NCBI GenBank assembly: GCA_023436225.1
Contig: JAEZKA010000085.1
Location: 1-25,942 of the forward strand
DNA length: 25,942 nucleotides
Direction: 5' to 3'
Source: Bacillota bacterium
Lineage (GTDB): Bacteria; Bacillota; Clostridia; Lachnospirales; Lachnospiraceae
The position numbers and the translations under genes are program-made. The notes below the pieces were generated by a model. It was not told where the DNA came from. It ran no database searches and saw only the letters and a list, made by a program, of their open reading frames with translations. Each line of letters begins with the position of its first letter. Position 1 is the first letter of the stretch. Shown here piece after piece: positions 15,028 through 23,011 of the stretch.

Positions 15028-16809
15028 TTAATTAGCAGCCAACGCTTTTGCTCTTTCGTCTACAAGTACCTGATACTTATCCTGATCAAATTTGACTAAA
15101 GTATCCCAATCAAAGCCCTTCAGATCATCTTTGAGTTTATTCCAGGTAGCATCAAATTCAGCCTGATCCTTAGCAAAAACCATCTTCCAGGATGCATCCT
15201 TTACCAGCTGACCACAATTACTTCTGATTAATGCGATATCGGTAGGGTCTGGTGCAAGGCTTACATTAACAAAGGGAACAACGGTCGCTTTGTTATTTTT
15301 GATTAGATAATCAACCGGATCAGTAGCCTTAAATCTCTCAGACCATTCATTGGTTGTCTTTGTCTTTGCTTTCTCAACTTCAGCAGGCCATAATCTGCTA
15401 CCAAAAGTTGTGTTATTATTCGGATTGGTAGCCCAGCTGGATACCATCCATTGATTGATTTGAAGCATTCCATCCGCATATAAACCACCACCGAATTCCT
15501 CCGGTACTGGGGTATTATCCATCAGAGCAGTCTCTCCGGCAGCAGTACGAACATAGCCATTACCGTCTGCAGCATCTTCATAGATATAGCCTTTAATACC
15601 GCCATGGATACATTCCAAGCCTTCCGGACTGGACATCCAATCTAAGAGCATCATGACTCTCTCTTGTTTAGCAGGATCATTTGTACCAACAGCAAATGCT
15701 CTACCACTTCCGAAGTAGGGGTCTGAAGGCTGATAGATATTCATATCATTAATAGGAACCATCATATAGTTCTCACCGCCGTTACCACGCTCGGTTGTAT
15801 TCCAGAAGCCTTGCTGCCAGTCGTTCCAAACCAAGAAAGCACGTTTGGAGTTGAATTTATTTCTAACAGATTCCCAGTTCTGTGTTCCAGAGTCAGGATC
15901 TACTACTCCGGCTTGGTTTGCTTCAAAATAGAATTGAAGTATCTTATGATATGCTCCGTTATCATCCGTCAAAGGAATTCTATTACCAGTGGTATCTAAC
16001 AGAATAGAGCCATTTACCTCTTGACCATACCACTTCGTAAGCTGATTAACATTCTCGATTGAGGTTCCATCCCAATCAGGCCATAAGGTAATTCCATAGC
16101 TGGGATCACCATTGGCATTGGTCGGGTGCTTATCTTGAATCGCACGAAGGGTCTTTACAAGATCGGAAAGGTTATTCACCTCAGGTGCGCCTATCTCAGC
16201 ATAATAATCCCAAGGGATTGTGGGTGCAACACCAGGAATGGTAGGTGTAAATGTAGTAGGACTGGTATTTGTCATTTCAGTAGGCCATGCATAATAAACG
16301 CCATCCTCTACGCCATCTAAGGAAGAGTTGAATACATCGAGCTGCTTCTTATACTCCTCAAAGGAAGTTAACTTCTTCATTCCCTCTGTAACATCATAAA
16401 TCAATCCTGATTTGATACAAGCCTGAATGTCGGCATTATCAAGAACAACCAGGTCTCCTAAAAATCCCGAAGCCGAACGAGCTGCAAAGATATCTCCGCC
16501 CGCTACCTGTGGAGCTATGATATTAAGAGTTATATTAAACTTATCTTTTAATATTTTAGCTGTCCAACCGGGTTGTTCCCCTTGGAAGTTAGCTGGTTGT
16601 GAGTACACTTCTAATACCATTGGCTCCAGTGCGGCTGGTTCAGTGGTAGTCGTACCGCTTGAAGCATCTTTGTTCTCCTCAACTTTAGTGGTGGGGGTGT
16701 TGTTTGAAGTTTCGTCTGTATTATCGGTCTTTTTAGTACAACCGGTAGCAAACAGTGACAACACCAGCATAATTGCTATTGTAATACTAAGTTGCCTTTT
16801 AAATCTCAT
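15028..16809 (-). CDS. ABC transporter solute-binding lipoprotein (oligosaccharide, CUT1 type)
   Basis: A 593-residue extracellular lipoprotein. Residues 1-24 are a lipoprotein signal: basic start MRFKRQLS, hydrophobic core, and lipobox FATGC with Cys24 as the lipidated residue. A Thr/Asn/Ser/Glu-rich linker (25-62) tethers it above the membrane. The body is a long family-1 solute-binding protein of the LplA class, rich in aromatic and Asp/Asn residues, including FLVWNDWQQGFWNT and GSGRAFAVGTND. That length and its pairing with LplB/YtcP-type permeases indicate capture of an oligosaccharide; with this neighbourhood, xylo- or arabinoxylo-oligosaccharides are the best guess. AGAGGAGGAAG precedes ATG 16809. 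It is the third gene of the transporter operon. Confidence 0.93.
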   Translation of the reverse strand: MRFKRQLSITIAIMLVLSLFATGCTKKTDNTDETSNNTPTTKVEENKDASSGTTTTEPAALEPMVLEVYSQPANFQGEQPGWTAKILKDKFNITLNIIAPQVAGGDIFAARSASGFLGDLVVLDNADIQACIKSGLIYDVTEGMKKLTSFEEYKKQLDVFNSSLDGVEDGVYYAWPTEMTNTSPTTFTPTIPGVAPTIPWDYYAEIGAPEVNNLSDLVKTLRAIQDKHPTNANGDPSYGITLWPDWDGTSIENVNQLTKWYGQEVNGSILLDTTGNRIPLTDDNGAYHKILQFYFEANQAGVVDPDSGTQNWESVRNKFNSKRAFLVWNDWQQGFWNTTERGNGGENYMMVPINDMNIYQPSDPYFGSGRAFAVGTNDPAKQERVMMLLDWMSSPEGLECIHGGIKGYIYEDAADGNGYVRTAAGETALMDNTPVPEEFGGGLYADGMLQINQWMVSSWATNPNNNTTFGSRLWPAEVEKAKTKTTNEWSERFKATDPVDYLIKNNKATVVPFVNVSLAPDPTDIALIRSNCGQLVKDASWKMVFAKDQAEFDATWNKLKDDLKGFDWDTLVKFDQDKYQVLVDERAKALAAN

Positions 16810-16896
16810 ATTCTTCCTCCTCTTTTTAATAAATTAATATATTCTGATCCCTTTTACAAAGGATATCATTCCACTCTAAAAAACAGCCTGCAAAAT

Positions 16897-17832
16897 TTAT
16901 CCCTTTACAGCTCCAATCATAATTCCCTTTACAAAGAATCTCTGAAAGAACGGATAAACTAATATGATGGGAAGTGCTACGATAATGGTCACCGTCATTC
17001 TTATTGATGTTTGCGTCTGTGTATTCGCTAGTAATGCCTCCGCACTACCTGCCGTTGCATTAATGATTGCTGATAGTGATTGTGATGATTGCAAATATCG
17101 ATATAGGATAAATTGCAGAGTATAAAACTTCTCCTGAGTCATTAAAAGCAAGGTATCCTGGAAAGAATTCCAATGTCCTACTGCTGTGAAGATCGCTATT
17201 GTAGCTAAAATCGGCTTACATATCGGTAGCATAATCTTAAAAAATATTTGTATAACTCCGGCACCATCACAATCAGCGGCTTCCTGTATCTCTTTGGGTG
17301 TCGATTCTACATAGGTCTTTGTCAATATAATGTAGAAAGGCGATATCATAGTAGGCAAAAGATATCCAAGAAAATTATTGGTAAGCTTTAAATTCATCAT
17401 TGTTAAATACCAGGGAATAATACCTGCATTAAAGTACATGGTTATAACTACAAAGCGATACCATAATTTTCTTTTGAATAAGCTCTCTCTTGTAAACATA
17501 TATCCCAAAAATAACGCTATAAGTACCGTTAAGGCCGTTCCAATTACCGTTCTGGATATAGAAATGAATGTAGCCTGACCTAATCCTGGTATTCTAAATG
17601 CATCGATATAGTTTTGAAAATGTACACCCTTGGGTATCCATATGATACCGCCTTTTTCGCTGATTTTATTATCGCTGATGGTATTAATAAAAATGTAATA
17701 AAACGGATATACGCATACAAAAGCAAACAGCGAAAATACAGTGTAATTAATTACATCCAGCAAACGATCGCTTAAGGAAAGTTTTTTTATCCTATTGCGT
17801 TTATCAGAGATTAATTGACTTTTCTTTTTCAT
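16897..17832 (-). CDS. ABC sugar permease, YtcP/LplC type
   Basis: A 311-residue inner-membrane permease with six predicted helices. The cytoplasmic EAA loop that contacts the ATPase is QEAADCDGAGVIQIFFKIML (about 182-201). The start DVINYTVFSLFAFVCVYPFY and the end MIGAVKG are typical of the YtcP/LplC family that pairs with LplB and a long binding protein. It would form half of the transport channel. No ATPase gene occurs in the operon or window, so a shared MsmX-like ATPase encoded elsewhere is expected. AAAGGAG lies 8 bp before ATG 17832. It begins 11 bp after the upstream permease gene. Confidence 0.94.
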   Translation of the reverse strand: MKKKSQLISDKRNRIKKLSLSDRLLDVINYTVFSLFAFVCVYPFYYIFINTISDNKISEKGGIIWIPKGVHFQNYIDAFRIPGLGQATFISISRTVIGTALTVLIALFLGYMFTRESLFKRKLWYRFVVITMYFNAGIIPWYLTMMNLKLTNNFLGYLLPTMISPFYIILTKTYVESTPKEIQEAADCDGAGVIQIFFKIMLPICKPILATIAIFTAVGHWNSFQDTLLLMTQEKFYTLQFILYRYLQSSQSLSAIINATAGSAEALLANTQTQTSIRMTVTIIVALPIILVYPFFQRFFVKGIMIGAVKG

Positions 17833-17843
17833 AATACACTCCT

Positions 17844-18767
17844 TTATATAATACTTTCCTTACGAACCAACTTAGAGAAGGTGTTCGCGGCAAACAGCAG
17901 AACCAGACTTACGATGCTCTTCAACATACTAAGTGCGGTTGATACAGAATATACAGGTGGTTTACTGGTAGACAAATTGTATACATACAAATCTAAAACC
18001 TGTATATGCTCCCTATTCCACGAGTTCTGGAAAACAAAATACTGTTCCATTCCGTTATTCAGGATATTTGAAATATTAAGTAACAGAAGTACAAAAAAAG
18101 TAGGCAATATGCTGGGGATTGTAATATTACGTATAATTTTCAAACGGCTTGCTCCATCCACTCGTGCTGCCTCAAATAATTCTGCATCAATTCCGGAAAT
18201 TGCCGCTATGTACATGATGGCAGCCCATCCAAGGTTCTTCCAGGTCAACCATACCCACATCTTGAACCAAATATGCTCGTTCGATTTCAAAAAATCAATG
18301 GGTGTATCAATGATGCCCAGATCCAAAGCAACCGAATTGAACATACCATTATTACTCATAAGAAGAAATGCTACTGAATAAACCAATACCCAACTTATGA
18401 AGTTCGGTAACGTAGTTGCGGTCTGAACAAACTTACGGAAAGGGACATTCTTGATCTCATTGAGAAAAATAGCAAAAAACATAGGGAGCCAAGAAAATGC
18501 CAACGCAATGCCGCTCATTGCAAAAGTGTTACGTAGCACTTCCACCGTTTGATTCATGAAGGATTTACTTTTAAATAGCACCTTAAACCACTTTAGACCT
18601 ACGAAAGAGTCCCAAGAGAACGGTAGTGGTGGTTGATAATCAAAGAACGAGTAAATCCAACCATATAGAGGATAATAAGAAAATATCAATACCACTATTA
18701 AAAAAGGTAAAATATATAAGAATTCCCTATATCCCTTTATCTTATTCTTTTTGCTAAAACTATTCAT
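17844..18767 (-). CDS. ABC sugar permease, LplB type; first gene of the transporter operon
   Basis: A 307-residue permease with six predicted helices. The EAA loop reads FEAARVDGASRLKIIRNITI, and YPLYGWIYSFFDYQP is typical of LplB-type subunits. It partners the YtcP-type permease. The open frame reaches a GTG at 18791, but that codon sits at the edge of the GGGGAGG ribosome site. ATG 18767 (MNSFSKKNKIKGYREFLY) lies 9 bp after that site and is the better start. The gene has a near-consensus promoter with a palindromic operator immediately after the -10 box, so it controls the whole minus-strand operon down to 7361. Confidence 0.93.
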   Translation of the reverse strand: MNSFSKKNKIKGYREFLYILPFLIVVLIFSYYPLYGWIYSFFDYQPPLPFSWDSFVGLKWFKVLFKSKSFMNQTVEVLRNTFAMSGIALAFSWLPMFFAIFLNEIKNVPFRKFVQTATTLPNFISWVLVYSVAFLLMSNNGMFNSVALDLGIIDTPIDFLKSNEHIWFKMWVWLTWKNLGWAAIMYIAAISGIDAELFEAARVDGASRLKIIRNITIPSILPTFFVLLLLNISNILNNGMEQYFVFQNSWNREHIQVLDLYVYNLSTSKPPVYSVSTALSMLKSIVSLVLLFAANTFSKLVRKESII

Positions 18768-18804
18768 TAAATGGTGCCTCCCCTTAATCACTCTATGATA
18801 TTAT

Positions 18805-18818
18805 GTAAATCGTTTTAC
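18805..18818. promoter_or_regulatory. Operator palindrome at the ABC transporter promoter
   Basis: GTAAATCGTTTTAC on the plus strand, 13 of 14 positions matching the palindrome GTAAAACGTTTTAC. It starts 7 bp downstream of the -10 box, so it covers the transcription start; a bound repressor would block initiation. Similar sites occur at 21134, 21267 and 24488. The CG-centred shape suits a LacI/CcpA-family regulator. Confidence 0.7.
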
Positions 18819-18825
18819 TGGTAAT

Positions 18826-18854
18826 ATTATACCCAAATTTCTTTTTTCTGTCAA
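18826..18854 (-). promoter_or_regulatory. Sigma-A promoter of the ABC transporter / hydrolase operon
   Basis: On the minus strand TTGACA (18854-18849) and TATAAT (18831-18826) are both perfect consensus hexamers separated by 17 bp. Transcription would start near 18819, about 50 bp before ATG 18767. Confidence 0.85.
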
Positions 18855-19007
18855 TAGGTTTTGTGTAAAATGTTGGTGTCTAGTAACAAATTATCATACA
18901 ACTGAATATATTTAACGAAAGATGTCAGCTTAAATAATTAAAATAGTATCTATTAATATCTATATACTGTTTTTTAAACGTCAATCGTTTTTCTGTCGTC
19001 TACTTCC

Positions 19008-21089
19008 TTATTTTGTGGTAAATATCTCAATTGCATTTTCAAGCTCAACAACATCCTGACCAAGGGCTTTTGCTGCTTCATTCAGCTTCATTACCACCTC
19101 CAGCTGCTGCTGTGCAGTTGCATCAACTTCCTGTGATGCAGCAGTCGTTTCCTCTGAGACTGCAGATATGCTTTCAATGGAATTCAGGGTATCTACTTTA
19201 GAACGATTAATTTCACCAATGCTATCTGTAATTCTTTCCAACCTACCAGCTAAATCATCAACATGAATATTGATATCATGAAACAATTGAACTACATTAT
19301 TAAGACGAACTTCGGTAGACTTAGAGATCGACTCAGCTTGCTTAACCGTATTCACCGTTGCATGAGTCTTTGTTATGATATTCTTAATAATCTGTTCAAT
19401 TTCTCTTGCGGCAGTTACCGACTTATTGGAAAGCTCACGTATCTCATCCGCAACTACAGAGAAGCCTCTTCCTGCATCACCAGCCCTTGCGGCCTCTATC
19501 GAAGCATTAAGGGATAGCAAATTCGTCTGTCCTGCTATGCCGTTAATAACAGCGATAATATCTGTTATTACTTTAGATTCCTTTTCAAGCTCCTCAATAT
19601 CCCTTATGGTATTATTAGTAGCACGAACGTTTTCACCTGTTACAGTGGTAAGCCGATCAATCTCGTCAATACCATCCTTAACAACCCTCTTGGTAGTATC
19701 GGCGATTTTATCAATGGCTAAGGCATTTTCATGAACACTATTAATCTGGTTCGCCAATTCATCCGTTATCTTCAAACACTGCTCTGTGCCTTCTGCCTGT
19801 TGAACATTTCCTTGCTGAATTTCTGATATAGCAATAGAAATATTCTTTGAAGCTTCCAATAAAAGTTCTGAATTTTCAGAAACATTTCTGGTGGAATTGG
19901 CAACGTTCTGCCCAACCTTAGTTGCCTTATTTATTATCTCATTTAGACTACTAATCATATGATTAATACTTTTCGATAGTATTCCGAATTCATCCTTGCG
20001 TATATGTTTAATGGTAGCTGTTAAATCGCCTTCCGTAGCCCTGGATAAAACCTGAATCATTTCCGTTATCGCTTTTCCAAAGCCATATGCAACCATGACT
20101 CCAATCGCTACTGCGAAAACAGCTGCAATCACAACTAACGTAAATGTAAGGTTCTTTATTGAATTCGATTGCTCCAGAAGATATGACGAAGGGATCATAA
20201 CACAGATAACAGCTTGGCTATCTCCAATTCTAGAATAAATCAACTCATGCTTTTCCCCATTATATGTAACAGTAAGGTGTTCGTTTGGTTCCGTATTAAT
20301 TTGTATGTCTTGATATTCCTTTAGGGTTGTAAAGATAGGTTCTGCCAGACCTCCTTCCGGCGTTATTTCTCTTCCATCCGGTGATATAAATGCAAGATAA
20401 CTATTCTCCGGTAATTCCAGGGTTTTCAATGAGTCTGTGATAACATTCAAAGAGACATCGATAAAAAGATATCCAATCTGTCTAGCTGTCACATTCAGAA
20501 GTGGTTTTGATAAGGTAATTGCGTATTTATTCTTTGGTATCTCCAATTGTTCATCCAAAAAATTGTGGTAACCCGTCCATAGATTGATGTTTTTGTTTTC
20601 ATCAATCAGCGTGGCTTCTTGGGTTTTGGCAAAGTCCTTATATAAGTCAACCTTATCATTAAGCTTTCCATAGGTTAAGATTGGTTTACCTGCATCTGAA
20701 ACAATAAATATGTTCTCAATATAACGATCGGAAGTCGCCATAATTGACGCACTACTTTGTGCAGCTTTATATGCTTTTCCGTTCTCAAGAGCGTTCTTTG
20801 AATATTTCCCCGCATAATAATCTCGTATTTGAGTATCTACAGCAAATGAAACCGCTTTATCCTCGATATTCTTTAGGATTAAATCGTAGTATTCACCGGC
20901 TTTCTCAACCGATGACACCGTTGCATCGGTAAAGGTTTTGGTGATAGCCTTTGACGAGCTTTGATAGGCACCAAACCCTAAAATAATAATGAATAAGACA
21001 GGTGCCAAAAAACAAAGTATAAGTTTTAATCTGATACTTCCTGTTATTTTCGACAAAAAAGTCTTAAAATTAATCGATCTTTTTTTCAA
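19008..21089 (-). CDS. Methyl-accepting chemotaxis protein with extracellular sensor domain
   Basis: A 693-residue chemoreceptor. It has a basic N-terminus, TM1 (about 21-43), an extracellular double-Cache-like sensor (about 45-305; it contains SRYIE-type and YGKLNDK / LFIDVSLNVI elements), TM2 (313-337), a HAMP domain (338-390) and a long cytoplasmic signalling coiled coil. The tip that contacts CheA/CheW is INGIAGQTNLLSLNASIEAA through FSVVADEIRELSNKS (517-557). It begins at TTG 21089, supported by GGAGG 8 bp upstream; no better ATG is available. Its own promoter carries the same palindrome as the transporter, GH51 and GH43 promoters, so receptor, uptake and hydrolysis appear to be co-regulated. 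The ligand is probably a plant oligosaccharide or bound binding protein; this is inference. Confidence 0.93.
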   Translation of the reverse strand: MKKRSINFKTFLSKITGSIRLKLILCFLAPVLFIIILGFGAYQSSSKAITKTFTDATVSSVEKAGEYYDLILKNIEDKAVSFAVDTQIRDYYAGKYSKNALENGKAYKAAQSSASIMATSDRYIENIFIVSDAGKPILTYGKLNDKVDLYKDFAKTQEATLIDENKNINLWTGYHNFLDEQLEIPKNKYAITLSKPLLNVTARQIGYLFIDVSLNVITDSLKTLELPENSYLAFISPDGREITPEGGLAEPIFTTLKEYQDIQINTEPNEHLTVTYNGEKHELIYSRIGDSQAVICVMIPSSYLLEQSNSIKNLTFTLVVIAAVFAVAIGVMVAYGFGKAITEMIQVLSRATEGDLTATIKHIRKDEFGILSKSINHMISSLNEIINKATKVGQNVANSTRNVSENSELLLEASKNISIAISEIQQGNVQQAEGTEQCLKITDELANQINSVHENALAIDKIADTTKRVVKDGIDEIDRLTTVTGENVRATNNTIRDIEELEKESKVITDIIAVINGIAGQTNLLSLNASIEAARAGDAGRGFSVVADEIRELSNKSVTAAREIEQIIKNIITKTHATVNTVKQAESISKSTEVRLNNVVQLFHDINIHVDDLAGRLERITDSIGEINRSKVDTLNSIESISAVSEETTAASQEVDATAQQQLEVVMKLNEAAKALGQDVVELENAIEIFTTK

Positions 21090-21133
21090 CCCCGTGACCT
21101 CCGTTTTCCGTTTTATCCTAAACTGTATTCTAT

Positions 21134-21147
21134 GTTTATCGTTTTAC
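21134..21147. promoter_or_regulatory. Operator palindrome at the chemoreceptor promoter
   Basis: GTTTATCGTTTTAC on the plus strand, 11 of 14 positions matching GTAAAACGTTTTAC; the right half is perfect. It lies 13 bp downstream of the -10 box on the minus strand, within the transcribed leader or at its start. Confidence 0.6.
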
Positions 21148-21160
21148 CTCTATATATAGT

Positions 21161-21190
21161 ATTATACATATATTACCAACGAAATGTCAA
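21161..21190 (-). promoter_or_regulatory. Sigma-A promoter of the chemoreceptor gene
   Basis: On the minus strand TTGACA (21190-21185) and TATAAT (21166-21161) are perfect hexamers with an 18-bp spacer. The leader to the TTG start is about 65 bp. Confidence 0.8.
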
Positions 21191-21231
21191 TATTATTTGT
21201 ATATTATGTTGTATTAATACGAAATATAGAC

Positions 21232-21260
21232 TTGACTATTCTATAATTATACTATATGTT
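21232..21260 (+). promoter_or_regulatory. Probable promoter of the plus-strand GH51 gene
   Basis: TTGACT (21232-21237) and TATGTT (21255-21260) are 17 bp apart. A perfect TATAAT occurs at 21242-21247 but has no -35 box at the right distance. It is back to back with the chemoreceptor promoter in a 285-bp divergent region. The operator-like palindrome follows 6 bp after TATGTT. Confidence 0.5.
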
Positions 21261-21266
21261 AAATTT

Positions 21267-21280
21267 GTTGAACGTTTTTC
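21267..21280. promoter_or_regulatory. Operator-like palindrome at the GH51 (+) promoter
   Basis: GTTGAACGTTTTTC matches GTAAAACGTTTTAC at 11 of 14 positions, with the central AACGTTTT intact. Its place just after the predicted -10 box is the same as at the other three promoters. Confidence 0.5.
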
Positions 21281-21374
21281 TAATCATAGGTAATGACTAA
21301 AAATACCGTTTGTTAAAATTCCGAGTTCTGTCAGCTCTACTTATCAAAGACTTGACGAAAGAAAGGATCTTATC

Positions 21375-22853
21375 ATGATAAAAATGAAAGTAAATGCAGG
21401 GATTAAAAAAGCAACAATTAACAAAAATATTTATGGACATTTTGCAGAACATCTAGGTAGATGTATCTACGAGGGAATATGGGTAGGCAAGGATTCTCCC
21501 ATTATGAACATTAATGGAATACGAAAAGATATCATAGATGCTTTAAAGGAAATGAAGATACCGGTTCTCAGATGGCCGGGTGGCTGCTTTGCCGATGATT
21601 ATCACTGGATGGAGGGAATTGGACCTTATGAAAATCGCCCCTCCATGATCAATACACACTGGGGTGGAGTGATCGAGAACAATCATTTTGGTACCCATGA
21701 ATTTATGGAATTTTGTGAGCTTATCGGTGCCGAGCCATATATTAGCGGCAATCTGGGTAGTGGTACTGTGAGGGAAATGCAGCAATGGGTTGAATATATC
21801 AGCTCTGACTGCATATCACCCATGACAAAATTAAGAAAGGAGAATGGCAGAGAGGAGCCATGGAGGTTAAAATATTTCGCTGTCGGTAATGAAAATTGGG
21901 GTTGTGGCGGACAAATGCGTCCAGAATATTATGCTGATGAATTTCGCAGGTATGCCACTTACCTTAGAAATTTTGGCGAAAACAAGCTATATAAGGTAGC
22001 CTGTGGTGCCAACGCTGACGACTATAACTGGACTGAAGTGCTAATGAAAAATGCCGGCAAATATATGGATGGCTTAAGTCTTCATTATTATACCATGCCC
22101 TTAGATTGGAGTCAGCCTAAGGGATCCGCTGTCGATTTTGACGAAAAGGAATGGTTTAGCATATTAAAGATGACCTTATATATGGAAGAGCTGATAGAAA
22201 AGAACATAGAAATAATGGACAAATATGACGAAAATAAGCGAGTAGGCTTAATTGTGGATGAATGGGGTACCTGGTATCAAGTAGAACCAGGTACAAATCC
22301 AGGTTTTCTATATCAACAAAATACACTACGGGATGCAATCGTGGCTGGCATTAATCTTAATCTTTTTAACAATCATTGTGACCGTATTCAGATGGCTAAT
22401 ATCGCACAGATGGTTAACGTATTACAGTCTGTAATATTAACAGATGGTGATAAAATGATATTAACACCAACCTATTATGTATTTAAAATGTTCGCTGTAC
22501 ATCAAAATGCCACATTACTCGAGACAAACCTCGAGAAAAGCTATTACTATTATGGAGAGGATAAAATCGAACAGCTCAGCGCTTCCTCCTCTATGGATGC
22601 AGAAGGCACTATTCATATCTCCCTCTGTAATCTGGATCCGTATCAAGAAATTGAAATCAACTGTGAACTTCTCAGGACAAATAAAAGCAAAATATCAGGT
22701 ACTATACTGACTTCAAAGGAAATGAATGCCAGAAATACCTTTGAGGATCCAGAAGTAATAACTGAAACTGATTATAGCAATATAAGAATAGAAAATAATC
22801 AGATATACGCTTATATTCCCGCTAAATCCGTGGTTGTGCTTAAGATTGAGTAG
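21375..22853 (+). CDS. GH51 alpha-L-arabinofuranosidase, separate subtype
   Basis: A 492-residue cytoplasmic GH51 enzyme and the only plus-strand gene in the interior. Motifs: YGHFAEHLGRCIYEGIWVG (20-38), LRWPGGCFADDYHWMEGIG (65-83), acid/base Glu173 in AVGNENWGCGG, LSLHYYT, and nucleophile Glu296 in LIVDEWGTWY. It differs in type from the two minus-strand GH51 enzymes, which have RYPGGNFVSGYNW and GNEMDG. It therefore belongs to another GH51 branch rather than being a recent duplicate. Different linkage preference (for example O-2 against O-3, or arabinan against arabinoxylan) is a reasonable inference. AAAGGA lies 9 bp before ATG 21375. Divergent from the chemoreceptor gene; converges on the GH43 gene at a shared terminator. 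Confidence 0.94.
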   Translation: MIKMKVNAGIKKATINKNIYGHFAEHLGRCIYEGIWVGKDSPIMNINGIRKDIIDALKEMKIPVLRWPGGCFADDYHWMEGIGPYENRPSMINTHWGGVIENNHFGTHEFMEFCELIGAEPYISGNLGSGTVREMQQWVEYISSDCISPMTKLRKENGREEPWRLKYFAVGNENWGCGGQMRPEYYADEFRRYATYLRNFGENKLYKVACGANADDYNWTEVLMKNAGKYMDGLSLHYYTMPLDWSQPKGSAVDFDEKEWFSILKMTLYMEELIEKNIEIMDKYDENKRVGLIVDEWGTWYQVEPGTNPGFLYQQNTLRDAIVAGINLNLFNNHCDRIQMANIAQMVNVLQSVILTDGDKMILTPTYYVFKMFAVHQNATLLETNLEKSYYYYGEDKIEQLSASSSMDAEGTIHISLCNLDPYQEIEINCELLRTNKSKISGTILTSKEMNARNTFEDPEVITETDYSNIRIENNQIYAYIPAKSVVVLKIE

Positions 22854-22923
22854 ATATTTGATACACTCACTGTTAACAATATAGAAAGATATCAGAGAGG
22901 CTGTCTCAAAGAGATGCTAATGC

Positions 22924-23011
22924 TGAAGGAAAGGACAATATTAACCCCATACCGGATGATCTCAATTAAGTAGATTATCCAGTATGGGGTGCTTTTTGTT
23001 CTTTCCTTCAA
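22924..23011. terminator. Shared bidirectional terminator between GH51 (+) and GH43 (-)
   Basis: ACCCCATAC (22944-22952) and GTATGGGGT (22982-22990) form a 9-bp stem that continues inward through GGAT / ATCC. On the plus strand GCTTTTTG follows. An outer pair GAAGGAAAG / CTTTCCTTC (about 22925-22933 and 23000-23009) makes the structure longer and nearly symmetrical, so it can serve both converging genes, although the T-run is clear only on the plus strand. Confidence 0.8.

Noticed and set aside
18980..18993. GTCAATCGTTTTTC, an 11/14 match to the operator, between the chemoreceptor and transporter genes.
   Set aside because: It sits 15 bp after the chemoreceptor stop and about 125 bp upstream of the transporter -35 box, with no promoter beside it. 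It could be an auxiliary site but is not supported.
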